DNA of 64,000 nt from Liopterus haemorrhoidalis (taxonomy: Eukaryota > Arthropoda > Insecta > Coleoptera > Dytiscidae): contig OZ020611.1 of NCBI GenBank assembly GCA_963971575.1, forward strand, positions 241,266,654 through 241,330,653, read 5' to 3'. Below are positions 1 to 12,182 of the stretch, one piece after another; position 1 is the stretch's first letter, and each line of letters opens with the position of its first letter. Below the pieces are notes generated by a model. It was not told the DNA's origin and ran no database searches. It worked only from the letters and a program-made list of their open reading frames with translations. The position numbers were made by a program, and so were the translations under genes.

Positions 1-40
1 TCGAATCCCATTCAGGCATGGAAATTTTCAAAAATAAGAA
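1..40 (+). repeat. 3' end of a tRNA-derived SINE, cut by the window edge
   Basis: The first bases hold a B-box-like TCGAATCCC followed by CATTCAGGCATGGAAATTTTC. The same B-box plus tail arrangement occurs on the minus strand near 25880-25960 and 46500-46592, where more of a tRNA-like sequence is present. I read it as the end of one short interspersed element family. From about 41 to 284 I see only AT-rich sequence with no gene. Confidence 0.5.
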
Positions 41-292
41 TTGTCCTGGCTTATTGCCACAACAGCAAAGGCCATTAAAATAAAAAATAAAAATAACATG
101 ACAAACAAATTATATTTTTCATAATACAAACAAACTGTCATTAGTTGGGGTATTGTTCTATTACTACGATAGAACAATACCCTAGGTCTATTAATTTCTC
201 AACCAAATTTTCAAATCTTCCAATTAATTAAATAAATTGTAACTAATCGTTATCAGAAAAGTTTTGTATGCATCTCGGGAGTTAAGTGCACG

Positions 293-629
293 CAGGGCCG
301 GTGCAAGGATCTTTGGCGTCCGTAGGCAAGACTTAATTGAGCGCCCCCAGGCAGGGAGTAACTATCTTTTATCGAGCCCTGGTTAAGATTTTATAAATGT
401 TCTGGAAACAAAAGAGTTCTTACTTCTAAAATATAAGTGATGACAAAAAAACAGGTCCTCATTTCTAAATTTCTTTCAAGAAATGATGACCTAAAAAACG
501 TCCTCACTTCTAAAATTCAAATAATGACCTAAAAAAAGGTCCTCGTTATTACATTTCACTAATTACTTTTACATTAATTTGCCGCCCACATGCACCGCAT
601 GCCTTGCATGCTCGCTTCTGCCGACCCTG
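293..629. mobile_element. hAT-type MITE (337 bp)
   Basis: The ends are imperfect inverted repeats, CAGGGCCGGTGCAAGG on the left and GCCGACCCTG on the right. They are flanked by a near-perfect 8-bp duplication, AGTGCACG at 285-292 and AGTGCACT at 630-637. CAGGG ends with 8-bp duplications are typical of hAT elements. The interior (about 415-545) holds degenerate repeats of a GGTCCTCA-containing motif and no transposase. Bases 638-1339 are AT-rich with no convincing gene. Confidence 0.7.
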
Positions 630-1339
630 AGTGCACTGGTATCGGACTTTGTTTCAATTTGAATTTTACCCATATTTATTTACTTCCTTCTTCAGATAAA
701 GTTTCTTCGTATACCTTTTTCTTATCTACATTCATCCCTCATTTGGATATGACCATACCATATCTATTGGGCTTCTTATTACTTCTTGTACTGGTTTTGT
801 TCCCGATTCTTTACTATACTTCAATTTCATATTCGGGTATTTTTAAAGTTCCAAATATAATATTGAAATATAAATAACAAGTTGTGGCCCAATAATCACG
901 ACAGTACATTTTTATGAATACAGAAAAATAAAGAAATAATAATAATAGATATTATTACCAATTTCTTAGTGTGAAATTAATGTATTGGATCAGTATGTCA
1001 ATGTTATTTAAAAGTGCTATTCCTTCTATTCGAAATATAACTATTATTTCCAAAGTTTCGTAACATAAAATGAACAGAAAGTGAGAATTACAGATATTTC
1101 ATTATTTTTAAATTTCACTTGAATGTGACATATCCTCTCACGACTGTTGACAGGGACACTCATAATTAATAGTAATTAATAATAATTTACCTTCATACTT
1201 TCATAAGATGACTTTATGTTCTCTTATGTCTATCTCTCTCTCTTCTTGGCCAATACTTGTTGGGTTAGTTTTTGGTTAAGCTCGCAAAAATCGCATAAAT
1301 CCATCTTGATCAGAAATTTTCCAATTCGTTTTTTAAATT

Positions 1340-2032
1340 TTAATGCATTTCCAATTTAATGCTTTGGAGTGTTAAAATAAAAATATAAAATAATTTAAGG
1401 AATAAATGGTCGTTTGTAAGATCTTCTGGAGTGCACCATTCCCGATAAAGCTCTTTTAATACTCCAACAGTAGTACTCCTTAGATTCTCTATCATGTGAG
1501 TATCCCACCTTCCTTGATAACGTCTCTCCATCTCTTTTAAATCCTGATGGAAACGTTCACCCTGTTCATCACTAACATTTCCAAGATTGACAGGAAATTT
1601 GTAAAGATGACTGTTTAAAAAATGAATTTTCACGCTCATGTTGCACCCCAAATGATGATAATTTTCAATCAAATTTTCAACGACCTCCACATAGTTTTCG
1701 GCTTTTTTATTCCCAAGAAATTTTTTTATGAGCGCCACGAAAGACTGCCATGCATTCTTCTCCTTATCATCCATATGTACAGTGAAATGTGGATCATTCA
1801 CTAATTTTCTAATTTGTGGTCCGTCAAAAATGCCAGCTTTTAGCTTCTCATTACTGAGACTTTGAAATGTTTCAAATATATATTTGAAACAGTCACCATC
1901 TTTGTTCAACGCGTTTACAAACTGCTTCATTAGACCCAGTTTAATATGAAGAAGGGGGAAAATGATTTTTGTTCGTTCCACCAAAGGTTCGTGTATTATG
2001 TTTGCGTCTCCAATATTTAAATTTATTCTCAC
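1340..2032 (-). pseudogene. Repeat-family protein fragment of unknown function, probably transposon-derived
   Basis: An open frame of about 230 codons has no ATG at its upstream end (the first usable codon is GTG), so it is a partial frame. Recognisable stretches are LLHIKLGLMKQFVNAL, LKAGIFDGPQIRKL, NAWQSFVALIKKFLGNKKAENY and GNVSDEQGERFHQDLKEME. From memory, proteins with this layout occur in multiple copies in arthropod genomes and behave like repeat-encoded genes; I cannot name the superfamily. The frame is intact, with no internal stop, which is notable among so many decayed neighbours. A hAT MITE lies just upstream on its coding strand (2263-2940) and may have separated it from its 5' part. 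A protein search would settle the family. Confidence 0.55.
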
Positions 2033-2262
2033 TGGTCAATTGAAATTAAAGTAGACGTATATCAGAACGTGAAAAGGTGAAAAAAGTCAAAATACGATAG
2101 AACAAAAATTTGACGTGATAGGCAGAAACTGTTAACATTTTTGAAATCAGCACCCCAAAATTAGATAAAAACAAGTATCAGATCTAAGTCAGCAAAAAAA
2201 GTTTAAATTTGTTGACCAGTGCAAAAAGATGGTTCCACAAGAAGCTTAAGTAGACATATGAA

Positions 2263-2940
2263 CAGTGGCGCGCCAACGAAATTTGTCGCCCGGGTGCAAG
2301 ACTTTATTGGCCGCCCCTACGTATGACGACAATAAAACACAATAAAATTTTAAATGTATCTATATAATCTCATATTTTTAAATCCATTTGAAAATTATTA
2401 TTTGACTGTAAAAAGTTCAAAAAAAAACTCTCATTTTAAATAACTGTATTTTATTAAACAATACTTTAGACAGATAAATGAACAGGGTGCAAATTGCAAG
2501 TAGCAAGTACAATAAATACTAATACAATACGAACTAACCAAGCCGAACGCTTTTATACCTTCGCATCGTTTCTTGGGGAATCACCAATTTTATGGCATAA
2601 TCGGGGAAGAATCGTGTTTTATACAGTCCATTTTTTTTTAAATCTACGCGCAAAATTGGACTTTAATAATTTTTTAGTATTGTAGGTACTCGTTAAATAC
2701 GTAAATACGTAAAATACCACCTGCATTTTCTATAATTGTCTAACACTACCAGCATTATTTATTTTCGTCATTTAAACAAAAATATTTTTTTTACAATCCA
2801 CAATTATTTAATTAACATGATAAACGTTTTTTATGATTATTATTATTATTAAACAACGATTGACGAGGCTTTTTGCCACCCCTGAAATTTGCCGCCTGTG
2901 TGCGGTGCACTCCTTGCACCCTCGGGTTGGCGCAACCCTG
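2263..2940. mobile_element. hAT-type MITE (678 bp) with perfect 8-bp duplication
   Basis: The element runs from CAGTGGCGCGCCAACG to GGGTTGGCGCAACCCTG and is flanked on both sides by CATATGAA (2255-2262 and 2941-2948). Its ends resemble those of the MITE at 293-629, including shared GCCGCC and GTGCAAG words, so the two may be related. No transposase is present. Bases 2949-3336 hold no recognisable coding exon; the second half is probably the intron ahead of the cuticle exon at 3337. Confidence 0.8.
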
Positions 2941-3336
2941 CATATGAACTGCTATGTGCATAATACAACACAACCCGAACCCTCGAGAAGCTCGACGTGG
3001 ACATCCTGGTACACTTCCGTCAAAACTCACAATCCCGCATACGTGCAACCGAATCCTTGAGACCAAGCAGAGCGTCCAGTAAAATTTGGTGAACTGGGAC
3101 ACTTCGATTAGTATACTGATCCGGATTAGTGAACCGTTTCTTTAATGACCCATCTCTATTTATAACTTTTCATAGTAACTTCATAGCTCTTGGCCCCCAA
3201 CTCGAATTACTATAATGCGTAAGATAAATCTTCTGTTTACATCTTGTTCTTCATAAAGAGTCCTTCTTCCCATTTGTCCAACAATATACACAATAATATA
3301 CTCGTACAATATATTTATATGTTTCTTTTCTTTCAG

Positions 3337-3585
3337 GCTCATCCTAAATATCAATTCAAATACGGCGTAGAGGATCCCCATACCGGTGACCACAAGTCCC
3401 AACACGAAGTCCGCGATGGTGACGTAGTCAAAGGCCAGTACCAACTCGTTGAACCAGACGGTACCATCCGTACTGTTGACTACACCGCTGACAAGCACAA
3501 TGGTTTCAACGCCGTAGTCACCCGCTCTGGACATGCGCACCATCCACAGACTTCCTATCATGGATATGACGGATATTACCATTAG
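3337..3585 (+). CDS. RR-2 cuticular protein, terminal coding exon (5' exons outside window)
   Basis: Structural cuticle protein that binds chitin in the exoskeleton. A polypyrimidine tract ending in TTTCAG at 3331-3336 gives the acceptor. The exon then encodes 82 residues starting [20 protein letters not shown]. It holds the whole extended Rebers-Riddiford consensus of the RR-2 (hard cuticle) class: [37 protein letters not shown] and then an SGHAHHP tail, ending at TAG 3583-3585. Comparison with the complete gene at 24187-29137 implies missing upstream exons for the start codon, signal peptide and N-terminus; I found none between 1 and 3300, so they should lie upstream. The exon is much richer in G+C than its surroundings. 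Open frames on its opposite strand are shadows. Confidence 0.93.
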   Translation, partial: AHPKYQFKYGVEDPHTGDHKSQHEVRDGDVVKGQYQLVEPDGTIRTVDYTADKHNGFNAVVTRSGHAHHPQTSYHGYDGYYH

Positions 3586-3599
3586 GATTTTGGCGCCAA

Positions 3600-4738
3600 G
3601 TTTGAATTGAGAATGCTTTAGTCATTGTTTCTATTCATTTATTTATGCTCATTGTGTGATCTGTTGTCTATATTTTTATACTATTAAAATGCTGCTATTT
3701 TTATATTGAAAAAATATATCTGTTGTTTTATTTGTAATATTTTCCTGCTAATACTGAAAAGAGTTCTGATAGTTTATGGCATTCAGTTAATAATAATTCG
3801 ATTGGCAATGAACTAAATGAGGATTTCCTAGTTGCTTTGGTTAAAAGATACTACATAGAATTTATAGAATTTTATAGCGTAAGTTACTTGTTTTTAAAAT
3901 TTATTTATATTTACACGATTTTTGACCAAGTATGTGCTAAAAGGCTCTTGTCTTACACCCTATAACTAGGGTTAATTTATAAATCTGAAAAAAATCTGAG
4001 CGATGCACAGTAATGTGAACCGGAATAGTACAATAGGAATTTTTGGTCAGATCATGCTTCGAAAGATATCGCTTATTTTGTGCTAAATGATTATTTTTTG
4101 ATTAATTATTATTTTTTTATTTTCCAAATCATACAGTATATACATAATATACACATTAATGTTATCAATGAACAGTAATAATTAGTGATTTGTATGAGAT
4201 TTAGAAAAATAATATACAGCCCCCATAATTATATTATTTAAAAAATTGAGAATAAGCACATACATATACTTGATAAATTGGGCAACTGCCACGAAGAACT
4301 CAAAGAGGTCTGTGTGTGGCTGTATTATTTATTACGTGTATATATAAAAAACGAAGGTTAAAGTTAACTTAATGAGTCGTAGTGACAAAAAGGGATCTTT
4401 TGTGGAATATTATTTAATTTATATACAGTTTTTAAATTTAATTTTTTTGATAAAAAAAGAGAATAAATAAATAAATAAATAAAAAATAAATTATTTTGAA
4501 TAGGAAAAAGCATAAATAAATTTTCTCATGTGTTTTTTTTTTAATTACTCTTATTAAGATTAATTGAATTTTTACTTTTGAAAATCATTATACAATCTCG
4601 GTATTACAGCAATAAAACATTTTAAACCAGTGGTTTCATGTGCTCGTACAGGAATGACTCGATCTCTATGCCTAGTGCAGTAATCACTAGATAATTTATT
4701 GATTTTTTTCTACATATCACATATTATGTATGATTGTT
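3600..4738. other. 3' flank of cuticle gene and AT-rich spacer
   Basis: The first part should be the 3' untranslated region of the cuticle gene; I see no clear AATAAA signal. Bases about 3940-4100 are a degraded internal piece of the repeat family described at 22520-23740: the same words CTGAAAAAA, GTGAACCGG, ATAGTACAA and GAATTTTTGG occur in the same order. The rest is low-complexity AT with A and T runs. Confidence 0.5.
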
Positions 4739-5660
4739 TAGGGGATAGGCATGATTTTTTAATTTTTTTTTATAATATTCCTCTTGTTGCATATAAACAT
4801 AAAAAACAGTTTTTATTTATTTTTTTTAATTATAAGGCTTAAAAAATCATAAATGTATATAGCGCGCGAAAACGACGTATGACGTCATACCCCTTCTAAC
4901 TGACGCAGGACACTACTAGCTTACCCAGCGTACATAGTCTGTTATGAACTTATTTGTTTGTATAGGTTATTTAAAGTTAGAGTGATTTTAATTAAAATAA
5001 AGTTTAATTCTATAAAAACAATTTATACATGTTTACCGAATTAAATTTTATATTAAAATATATAAAATATGGAAGATCCAGGCCCCAGTACTTTGAAACA
5101 TAATCGAAAATATTGTTCAGTACCTATGTGCACAATTAGTTCAACTAGAAATCCAAAAAAACAATTTATATCATTACCTGATGGCGAAAAACAACAGAAA
5201 AGGCGAAATTTGTGGCTGGAACCTATGGGGCGAAATAAAACCGATATTTCAGAAAAAAGTAAATTTTATGTTTGTGAGCATAAATGCATCAATGTTGGGT
5301 AAATTATCACTCTGAGCCCTAACAAAATCTTTATCTGCCATTTTAATAATAAATGCGTGAAAAATTGTTTAAAAACAAATACAAAACTCTCGAACAATAC
5401 AATATACACACGTGTAAAGATTATGTTGTAGCTGTATCTGTGACGTGAAACCCCTATCGTTTGACGTCATAGTCAGTCGTTTTTACTCGGCAACCTTCGC
5501 TCCGTGGTCGGCTTATTTCAAATTTACAATATTTTAATTAAAAAATTTGGCTATAATATTAATTAAAATGTGATTTTTGTTTTGTTAGGTGACATAACTA
5601 ATATTAACATATCAAAATAATGTAGTTTTAAAGAAATATAAATTTTATGCGTATCCCCTA
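4739..5660. mobile_element. Candidate TIR element containing a THAP-like fragment
   Basis: The ends are a short inverted repeat, TAGGGGATAGGCAT at the left and GCGTATCCCCTA at the right. I could not identify a target-site duplication, so the borders are tentative. The centre holds the THAP-like frame at 5069-5302. TGACGTCA palindromes sit on both sides of that frame, near 4880 and 5463. Bases 5661-6420 hold no gene; they include a Tc1/mariner-like terminal sequence near 6140-6170 and a TA microsatellite at about 6170-6207. Confidence 0.4.
5069..5302 (+). pseudogene. THAP-type zinc finger fragment
   Basis: The 77-codon frame opens with ATG and contains YCSVPMC, FISLPDGEKQQKRRNLWLEPMGR and FYVCEHK. 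This follows the order of a THAP (C2CH) DNA-binding domain: a CxxxxC pair, a hydrophobic LP motif, an invariant tryptophan, an R and a terminal C..H pair. The last pair reads C-E-H rather than the expected C-x2-H, and the frame stops right after, so the finger is probably non-functional. THAP domains are common at the N-terminus of P-element and other transposases, which fits the repeat-rich context. It could instead be a decayed host THAP gene. Confidence 0.5.
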
Positions 5661-6169
5661 TTGAATAGTAGTACAATTACTGGTGAGTAATTCCACTACA
5701 CATGTTGTTAAAAACTTGTGTAGTGGAAGAGAGTATTTATAAAACATTTAATTGAAAAATTAAAATTTAAGTTGTTTCATATTATTTCATATAATAACTT
5801 GTTATAACAGTTTATTTGAGAGATATTTTGTTTCTTTTTTTATTGTTTTCAAAGCTTACTACGTTCAACTTTGTAAAACTTATGTTGATTATTATTTTGT
5901 AAATAAATGGTCGCCATTTTGACATGGTTAACATAAAAATATGACTTTTTGGTGTCATTGTAAAGCTAATTTAATGTACTTTTAGGAAAAAAATATAAAA
6001 TTATCGATTCCCTATACTAGATCAAAAGTTGACATCAAGTGCCTCAGAATTCGTATAGTAAACTCTAGATGGGCCTTTTTGTCTAGTTTAACTTTTATTC
6101 AGAAGAATTTTTTGTATCTCTTAAAATAAAGGAGTTATTCGAGGTGCCCCGTTTCAAACAAACACCCTG

Positions 6170-6206
<37 letters not shown>

Positions 6207-6447
6207 CAATATAATTCTTATTAATTTAATGAAGACTTAGATACAATGCAAAATACATAATAAATCCCTAGAATTTTTAATTAAAATTTTATTGTGACGA
6301 AATTTTTGCATATTATATAAATTTAGTTAAAAAATAAATAAATGAAAGCACTTAGTATTCAAATTCACGAATAAAAGAAATTTAAAAAAATTGTTGATTT
6401 TGATGTGATTATAGAAAAAAAAATGTCCTCGACATCCAACATTCTCC

Positions 6448-6660
6448 GTTTCTTCGATCAGATAGCACGCGGAACGAACAATATTGAAACTGCAAACAAA
6501 GGCGAGGACGCCCATAACAACTGTGGCTTGACATTACAAAAAATGTACTTCATGAGCCTTATGAATTGACACTTCGTGCAATACAGGACAGGGAGAAGTG
6601 GAAAACCTTATCAAATAGAGAATCCATGGGTAAACGCCATATAGATTACAGTATACATCA
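6448..6660 (+). pseudogene. LINE reverse-transcriptase ORF, C-terminal remnant
   Basis: Read in two frames, the strand gives LRFFDQIARGTNNIE, then QRRGRP-stop-QLWLDITKNVL, then ELTLRAIQDREKWKTL. This GRP...W...RAxxDRxxW arrangement is the usual C-terminal tail of non-LTR retrotransposon polyproteins. There is at least one frameshift and one stop. A terminal piece of the 22.5-kb repeat family follows at about 6713-6780. Bases 6780-8160 carry no recognisable gene; a hAT-like end beginning CAGGGCTGACC is visible at 7505. Confidence 0.6.
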
Positions 6661-8253
6661 CCACATACATTACCGGTGATGCAATGGCGAAGAAGAAGAT
6701 CCAGCTTTCTATTGGCTTCTTACACTTACTAAATACCTACAAAATTCTGAAATGTGTGAATATTCACACTTGACCTCAATTTGTTTTAATTTGTGTATTC
6801 AAACAAATAATTTAATTAGTGGAAATTAACTAGCATTTTCAGTTTAGATATGAATACCCTTACCTCGATACTACAAAAATTAATATGTGCTTTTCGTAAC
6901 TAAAAATATTTAATCTGTTAAAAACCATTTATTTCCGTTTTAGAAAACAGCAGTATAGCGTACCACACAACAAAAATTGAATATTATATCATATACTATT
7001 ATAATTTTTCTTTCCCTTAATCCATTGAAATTCCATGAATGATCTAATAATTGAATAATACCAGACATTTCTTCAAGAACCACTGATCAAACGCTTCACT
7101 GGTCATGAAATTATAATAAATTTAATAATATAACTCATAATAACTAATTCATAAAATAATACAGCCTATAATGAACAGTTACATAACCCTTTACGAGCTC
7201 ACATATGATACATATTATGCAAAGTATGCATACGAGAATGGCCACACCGCAGTTAGAAGAAGGACCTGCATTAGCAGGTGACTTCCGGTGCGCTAGAGAG
7301 AGATGGAACATGAGAAAGTGAACTGGTGTAATCGTGTAAGAATGTGTTACATTTTACTGATAACGTTTGGACATTTCACTAATGTTAATTTCTTACAAAT
7401 TGTTACAAAACGTTTAGATTTAAAGATAAAATACCGTGTGTTATGCTGATAACTACCGCCCTCTAACAGTAAGTGCCCGCTAATAAACAACGCATCTATA
7501 GATCAGGGCTGACCAAACAGTCGATTGCGATCTACCGGTTGATCGCAGCGTGATTTTAAGTAGATCTTTAGTTTTCTCTTGCTTCCATGTACCTACTTAT
7601 TCTCAGTAGTTTATTTAGTCTAGAAAAAATTTGGGGTTTTAATCGTTTAACGCGTTTTGAGATAATGACAATTAGTTTTTTGAAGCTAATTTCTATTAGA
7701 GTACGTTCATCTTAACTTCATCACAGGGTATCATAAATTACGTCACCAATTCTGCGCGAGAAAACAGCTGACACATTGACGTACATTAGGGTTTTGAACA
7801 ATTGTTGTGCAAACCAAACACACAAAATCATGTATTTCAAATACTTTTTACTCACTTTAGTCCACGGTATACCTTGAAACGTACGAGAAATAAATAATAA
7901 TAACGGAAATAAACAAAAAACATCGCACAATACGCGTAGTTAAACACAAATCAAAGTAAGTGACGCCACTGAAATGTGTTAAGCTAGCTGTTGGTAATGT
8001 AATGGACGAAATTTGGTTTCTGCGCAAGGGACTGGTAATATTCGCCTGGCATGAAGTTAACTTGAACGTACTCTACCAGTGTTACCATTTATATTTTTAC
8101 AAACGACTACTAGATGGCAATATTGAAATGTGTCATTACTATCTTCGTAAAATTTGACATTTGGTATTGTGAAATCAGTGGCAGCTTATAAATTGACCGA
8201 GTAGTACGTTGACAGTGAGCTTTTAAAATATTACTCGTGAAGGTTTTCGTTCG

Positions 8254-8880
8254 ATGATTTTTTTAAAGTATTTTAGTAAAGGCCTAACTCAACAACAACG
8301 CATAGATTCGCTTCGTTCAACTTTTGGTAATGAACAATCAGCAGAAAAGGCTGTTTACGATTGTTTTGCAGAATATCGTCCAGATCGTACGTCCGTCAGT
8401 GATGAATCTCGTGAAGGTCGACCAAAATCGGTTGCGATTCAAAAAAACATTGATGATGTGCGCAAAACGATTGAAGAAGATCGGCATGTGACTTACCGTG
8501 AGATAGAGGCATCATTTGGCATATCGCAGACTGCAATAAATTCGGTTTTATAAACATTCAGCTGTGAAAAAGATCTGTTCCCGATGGATTCCGCATAATT
8601 TGTCCGAAGCTTTAAAAAAAGCTAGTGTTGATTGGTGTAAGGGAATGCTAAAAAAATTGAACATTGGCAATGCAAAATCCGTATACAACATCGTTACAGG
8701 TGACGAAATTTGGATTTATTCATATGAACCGAAAATTATGCAACAATCCACTGTTTGGGTCCAAGATGAACCGAAACCCACAAAAGTTGTTCGTTCACGA
8801 AGCATTTACGGAGAACAGATAACGCTGAATGGTATACAACAATTTGTTTGCCAGAAGCTTTCTTTTGATACCACACAATA
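8254..8880 (+). pseudogene. Mariner-type transposase relic with internal deletion
   Basis: Two frames make up the gene. The first (8254-8553) carries the helix-turn-helix part, with LRSTFGNEQSAEKAVYDCF, DESREGRPKSV and TYREIEASFGISQTAI. The second (8564-8881) carries WIPHNLSEALKKASVDWC and the first catalytic aspartate in VTGDEIWIYSYEPK. At about 8810 the sequence jumps to a piece equivalent to RRTVNAEWYTTICL, but out of frame. A stretch after the first catalytic region has therefore been deleted. Related pieces are at 11925-12090 (-) and 18935-20110 (+). Confidence 0.8.
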
Positions 8881-9060
8881 AATTTTTAAAAAAATATTTT
8901 TTTTATCGACGACACAAAAAAATCGATATTTTTCGAAAAACTAATGTGAGTAATACTTCAATACTATCTGAATAATATCTTCTCAATACAAATATACATA
9001 GGTCTTAAATAAAATTATGAAATAGAAATATCAAATATAAATGACCAAATAAAAAATTAT

Positions 9061-9720
9061 CTGTAGCTGTAAAACCTTAGTCTCAAGAACTGAGTCTTTA
9101 AAATATTTGGGAATATACATTGACACTCACATTCGGTGGGACGTTCATTTGCTAAAACTTCAAAGTAAAGTACGAACCTTTATTTATCTCTTCAAAATTC
9201 TTCGGCATATTTTTGACATCAAATCTTTAAAAATCTTTTATTTTCGGTTCATTCAATCAATATTAAGTTATGGTATCTTAGTATGGGGAAAAGCTTTACC
9301 TTCACAATTAAAAAAACTGGAAATTGTTCAAAAGTTAATTTTAAAAATCATATATGCTAAAGACTACCGTTTTCCTAGTGACAAGTTATTTATCGAGGCT
9401 CAAGTATATCATTTAAATTAACTTTCTTTCTGTTGCTAAATATATGTATAAAAATAAATTTCATATTCTATTAAATTGTCCTTGCCATGAATATTCAACC
9501 AGATTACAAAGCGCTAATGTAAGCTATTCACTGCAATCAAAAAAATCTGTTGGGCAATCAAGCTTTGTATATAATATTCCTCTAGTTTATAACACAATTT
9601 CCAAGTACAAGAAATTTGAAAAAATCTCTTTTGGCAGTTACCATGCATATGTTAAGAATATTAAGAATATCATCAACTTCTTAGATCTTCAATAAATAAA
9701 TTATTTACTTTGTGTTCCAT
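9061..9720 (+). pseudogene. LINE ORF2 C-terminal part
   Basis: Two frames (9107-9421 and 9444-9695) give YLGIYID-like GIYIDTHIRWDVH, the ILSYGILVWG motif, LKKLEIVQKLILKIIYAKD and then VYNIPLVYNTI. This is the post-polymerase region of a jockey/CR1-like non-LTR element: the LGIxID and YGIxVWG words follow the fingers-palm domain. The frame is broken near 9420. The element continues after the Tc1-like insertion at 9738-11132 and appears to end at the ATT-repeat tail near 11410. Confidence 0.75.
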
Positions 9721-9737
9721 TGTATTGAGTTTTATTA

Positions 9738-11132
9738 TACAGTGAATTTATTTTTTAATGCAACATGTACTATGTTATTACCATGGATACAGTTTTTGAC
9801 AGCAATATAAATCGTGTTCATTTTCATTTGCAACATAGGCAACTAGTGTGTATACTTTTGCTCATTGCTGATTTAAAAATTAATCAACATGTATACAGAT
9901 GAAGAAAAAATAATGATGGTAACTTGGTATAACTCCCAAATGAGTTTAAGGGAAGTTTCTGCTGTATTTAGAGCAACTTATCCAGATCGGCCAATACCAA
10001 ATCCCTCTACAATTTCAAGACTAGTTAATAAATTTCATCGCGAAGGATGTCTTAAGTCAAAACATAATAAAAAAAAGAACAACATCCCACGTGCTTACAG
10101 AAGAGAAGCAGTTGGAAATATTATTACAAGTGGAAGAAAGCAATTAAAATACTTTAAGATCAATTGCACAAACCGTTGGTGTCAGTATTAGATCTGTTTT
10201 TAACTTCTTAAAAAAAATAAAAGTTTCGATCATACAAATTTCAAAATCATCAATAATTGCTAGAAAGGAACGCAGCAGTACGTATGGATTTTTGTTTTGA
10301 AATGTTGGAAAAAAATAATTCCGACCCAACAATGCTTCAAAGAATTTTATTTACTGACGAAGCAACGTTTACTCTAAATGGTGAAGTGCACAGACAAAAT
10401 TTTAGATACTGGAGTCGAGAAAATTTACATTTGTTTCATTCCTCCCGAACTTAAAGGCCGCAAAAATTAAATGTTTGGGCAGGGATAATAGGAACCAATA
10501 TTATAGGGCCTTTTTTTATTGACGGTAACCTTAATGCCGCAAAATATCTGGCCATTTTGCAAAACCAAATATTACCTGCGTTGCGAAACCTGAATATTAA
10601 TGGACAAGTATGGTTTCAACATGATAGCGCACAAGTCCATTATTCTAGAATATTTACATAGACCTTTCCCAAATAGCTGGATTGGAAGAGGAGGGTCAAT
10701 GAATTGGCCAGCGAGATCTCCGGATTTGGCACCTAATGTTTTTTTTTTATTGGGGATATTTAAAGGCCAAAGTATATAATGGAGAACTTAGGGATGTTGC
10801 TGAACTGCAAGACAAAATTGTTCAAGCATCCAACAATATACCTCAAGAGCAATTGCTGAATGTTTTTAATCATTTTTATGATCGCTTAACATTTTGTATG
10901 CAAGTAAACGGAGAAACTTTTGAACATTTATTATAAGTTTTTATTAGTTATTTATTTATTATTATTTCTTTTTTTTTTAATTTGTATTTTCAATAAAATA
11001 TTTGGATTTTGCTAGTAAATATGGTTTTTTTCTATGTTGCAAATGAAAATGAACACGATTTATATTGCTGTCAAAGACTGTATCCATGGTAATGACATAG
11101 TACATGTTGCATTAAAAAATAAATTCACCGTA
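9738..11132 (+). mobile_element. Tc1/mariner-superfamily element with ~100-bp terminal inverted repeats
   Basis: The left end starts TACAGTGAATTTATTTTTTA and its near-exact complement ends at 11132 (ATTCACCGTA). The match continues inward for about 100 bases to CATTTGCAACATAG at 9828-9838. TA is present at each border. The copy sits inside the LINE of 9061-11410. Its transposase is decayed but still readable along most of its length (next entry). Confidence 0.85.
9889..10936 (+). pseudogene. Tc1/mariner-superfamily transposase, decayed
   Basis: The start frame (9889-10191) carries an N-terminal helix-turn-helix, MYTDEEKIMMVTWYNSQM then PNPSTISRLVNKFH. Later frames give [23 protein letters not shown] (first catalytic D), LNVWAGIIGTNIIGPFFIDG, QVWFQHDSAQVH (second D), MNWPARSPDLAP and FYWGYLKAKVYNGELRD, ending at a stop near 10936. 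Several frameshifts and stops separate them, and the codon for the third catalytic residue is disturbed at about 10737. It is related to the transposase at 61823-63022 and to the remnant at 44560-44750. Confidence 0.85.
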
Positions 11133-11410
11133 TAATAACATGTAAGTATTATCATTGAGTTTGTTAATTTGTTTATTATTTTGTCCTGGCATTGCGACAA
11201 GCTTCAGCTTAGTGATGCTGGACAGAATGATAAAAAAATAGTATAAATAAATAAAATTGTCTATAAGTTATAAAAATTATGTCTAAGAAATTATAGTAGG
11301 TATTAGAATGTATATTTTCTTATTTATATGTATTTGTTAACTTATGTCAATAAATTATGTGTAGCACTCATGTTTGTAAAAAATGTAAATAAAGATATTA
11401 TTATTATTAT
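11133..11410 (+). repeat. LINE 3' untranslated tail ending in (ATT)n
   Basis: Directly after the Tc1-like element the sequence resumes in the LINE and ends with TAAATAAAGATATTATTATT, a short ATT microsatellite typical of LINE 3' ends. From 11411 to about 11920 I see no gene. Confidence 0.5.
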
Positions 11411-11924
11411 ATAATGTGTGTTTTGAAATTAACAGCCCGCGATATTTTCAGACTTGAATTAGGAATCGGTCACTAACATGAAGTGTGTGAAAAAGCTTTA
11501 TGTTGCATATTTTTTATAAAAACCTTTTACCGGGAAATAATTTGAATAAACAGTAACAATTCCTAAAAATGAGAAATCATAAAACAGTTTCATAATATAG
11601 TTTTATGCACATGAGCTGGGCCCACGCAGCTTTCTACAGATATCAATGTTAGCGGTTATGTGCAGTATCTCGCACTCGTTAATTACCGGTGTTTACCTGA
11701 TAACAATACGTCCACGGGCCACTGGTTTCACACTTACCCAGAGACATGTGTGCGCAATAACGCGCATTGTCATTCCGAATGATTTGATCACAGATAAACG
11801 TGTTACTATTTTCATTTACTCTTACATAAACGCAAGAATGTAAGGTTGATTTTATAAAAATTGGAAACTAATGGTCGACCCCTATGGTGTGGATATTGTG
11901 TAAATAATAGGTTCTTTAATAAGG

Positions 11925-12090
11925 TTTTCTCCTTCAAATAATCATTTGTTTGACGTGCTGTGTGGGAGCTTGCATTTTCATGATGAAGAATGATGCGATG
12001 TTTTTGGTTGTTTTTCCTGTTTTTGTCGATGACTTATGGCAAACAAATTATTGTATACCATTCAGCATTAACTGTTCTCCGATCCTCTAA
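11925..12090 (-). pseudogene. Mariner transposase fragment
   Basis: On the minus strand the sequence reads EDRRTVNAEWYTIICLP-stop-VIDKNRKNNQ, then HRIILHHENASSHTARQTNDYLKE. It covers the region around the second catalytic position (HHENASSH, with E where D is expected) of the mariner family represented at 8254 and 18935. A hAT-like end (CAGTGGTGCGCAAACT) begins nearby at 12093 with no visible partner. Confidence 0.7.
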
Positions 12091-12182
12091 AGCAGTGGTG
12101 CGCAAACTATTTTCATTTCCGACCCCCCATTTTGTGTAAAATTTTGTCGCAACCCTTGCTTAGATAATAGACGTTTTCTTAA

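Noticed and set aside
590..877. 95-codon hydrophobic frame
   Set aside because: It starts inside a MITE and resembles no family; T-rich sequence easily gives hydrophobic frames.
3181..3582. 133-codon frame opposite the cuticle exon
   Set aside because: Antisense shadow of the RR-2 exon; the + strand has the family consensus and an acceptor.
7505..7570. hAT element starting CAGGGCTGACC
   Set aside because: Only one end is visible; no partner or duplication could be identified.
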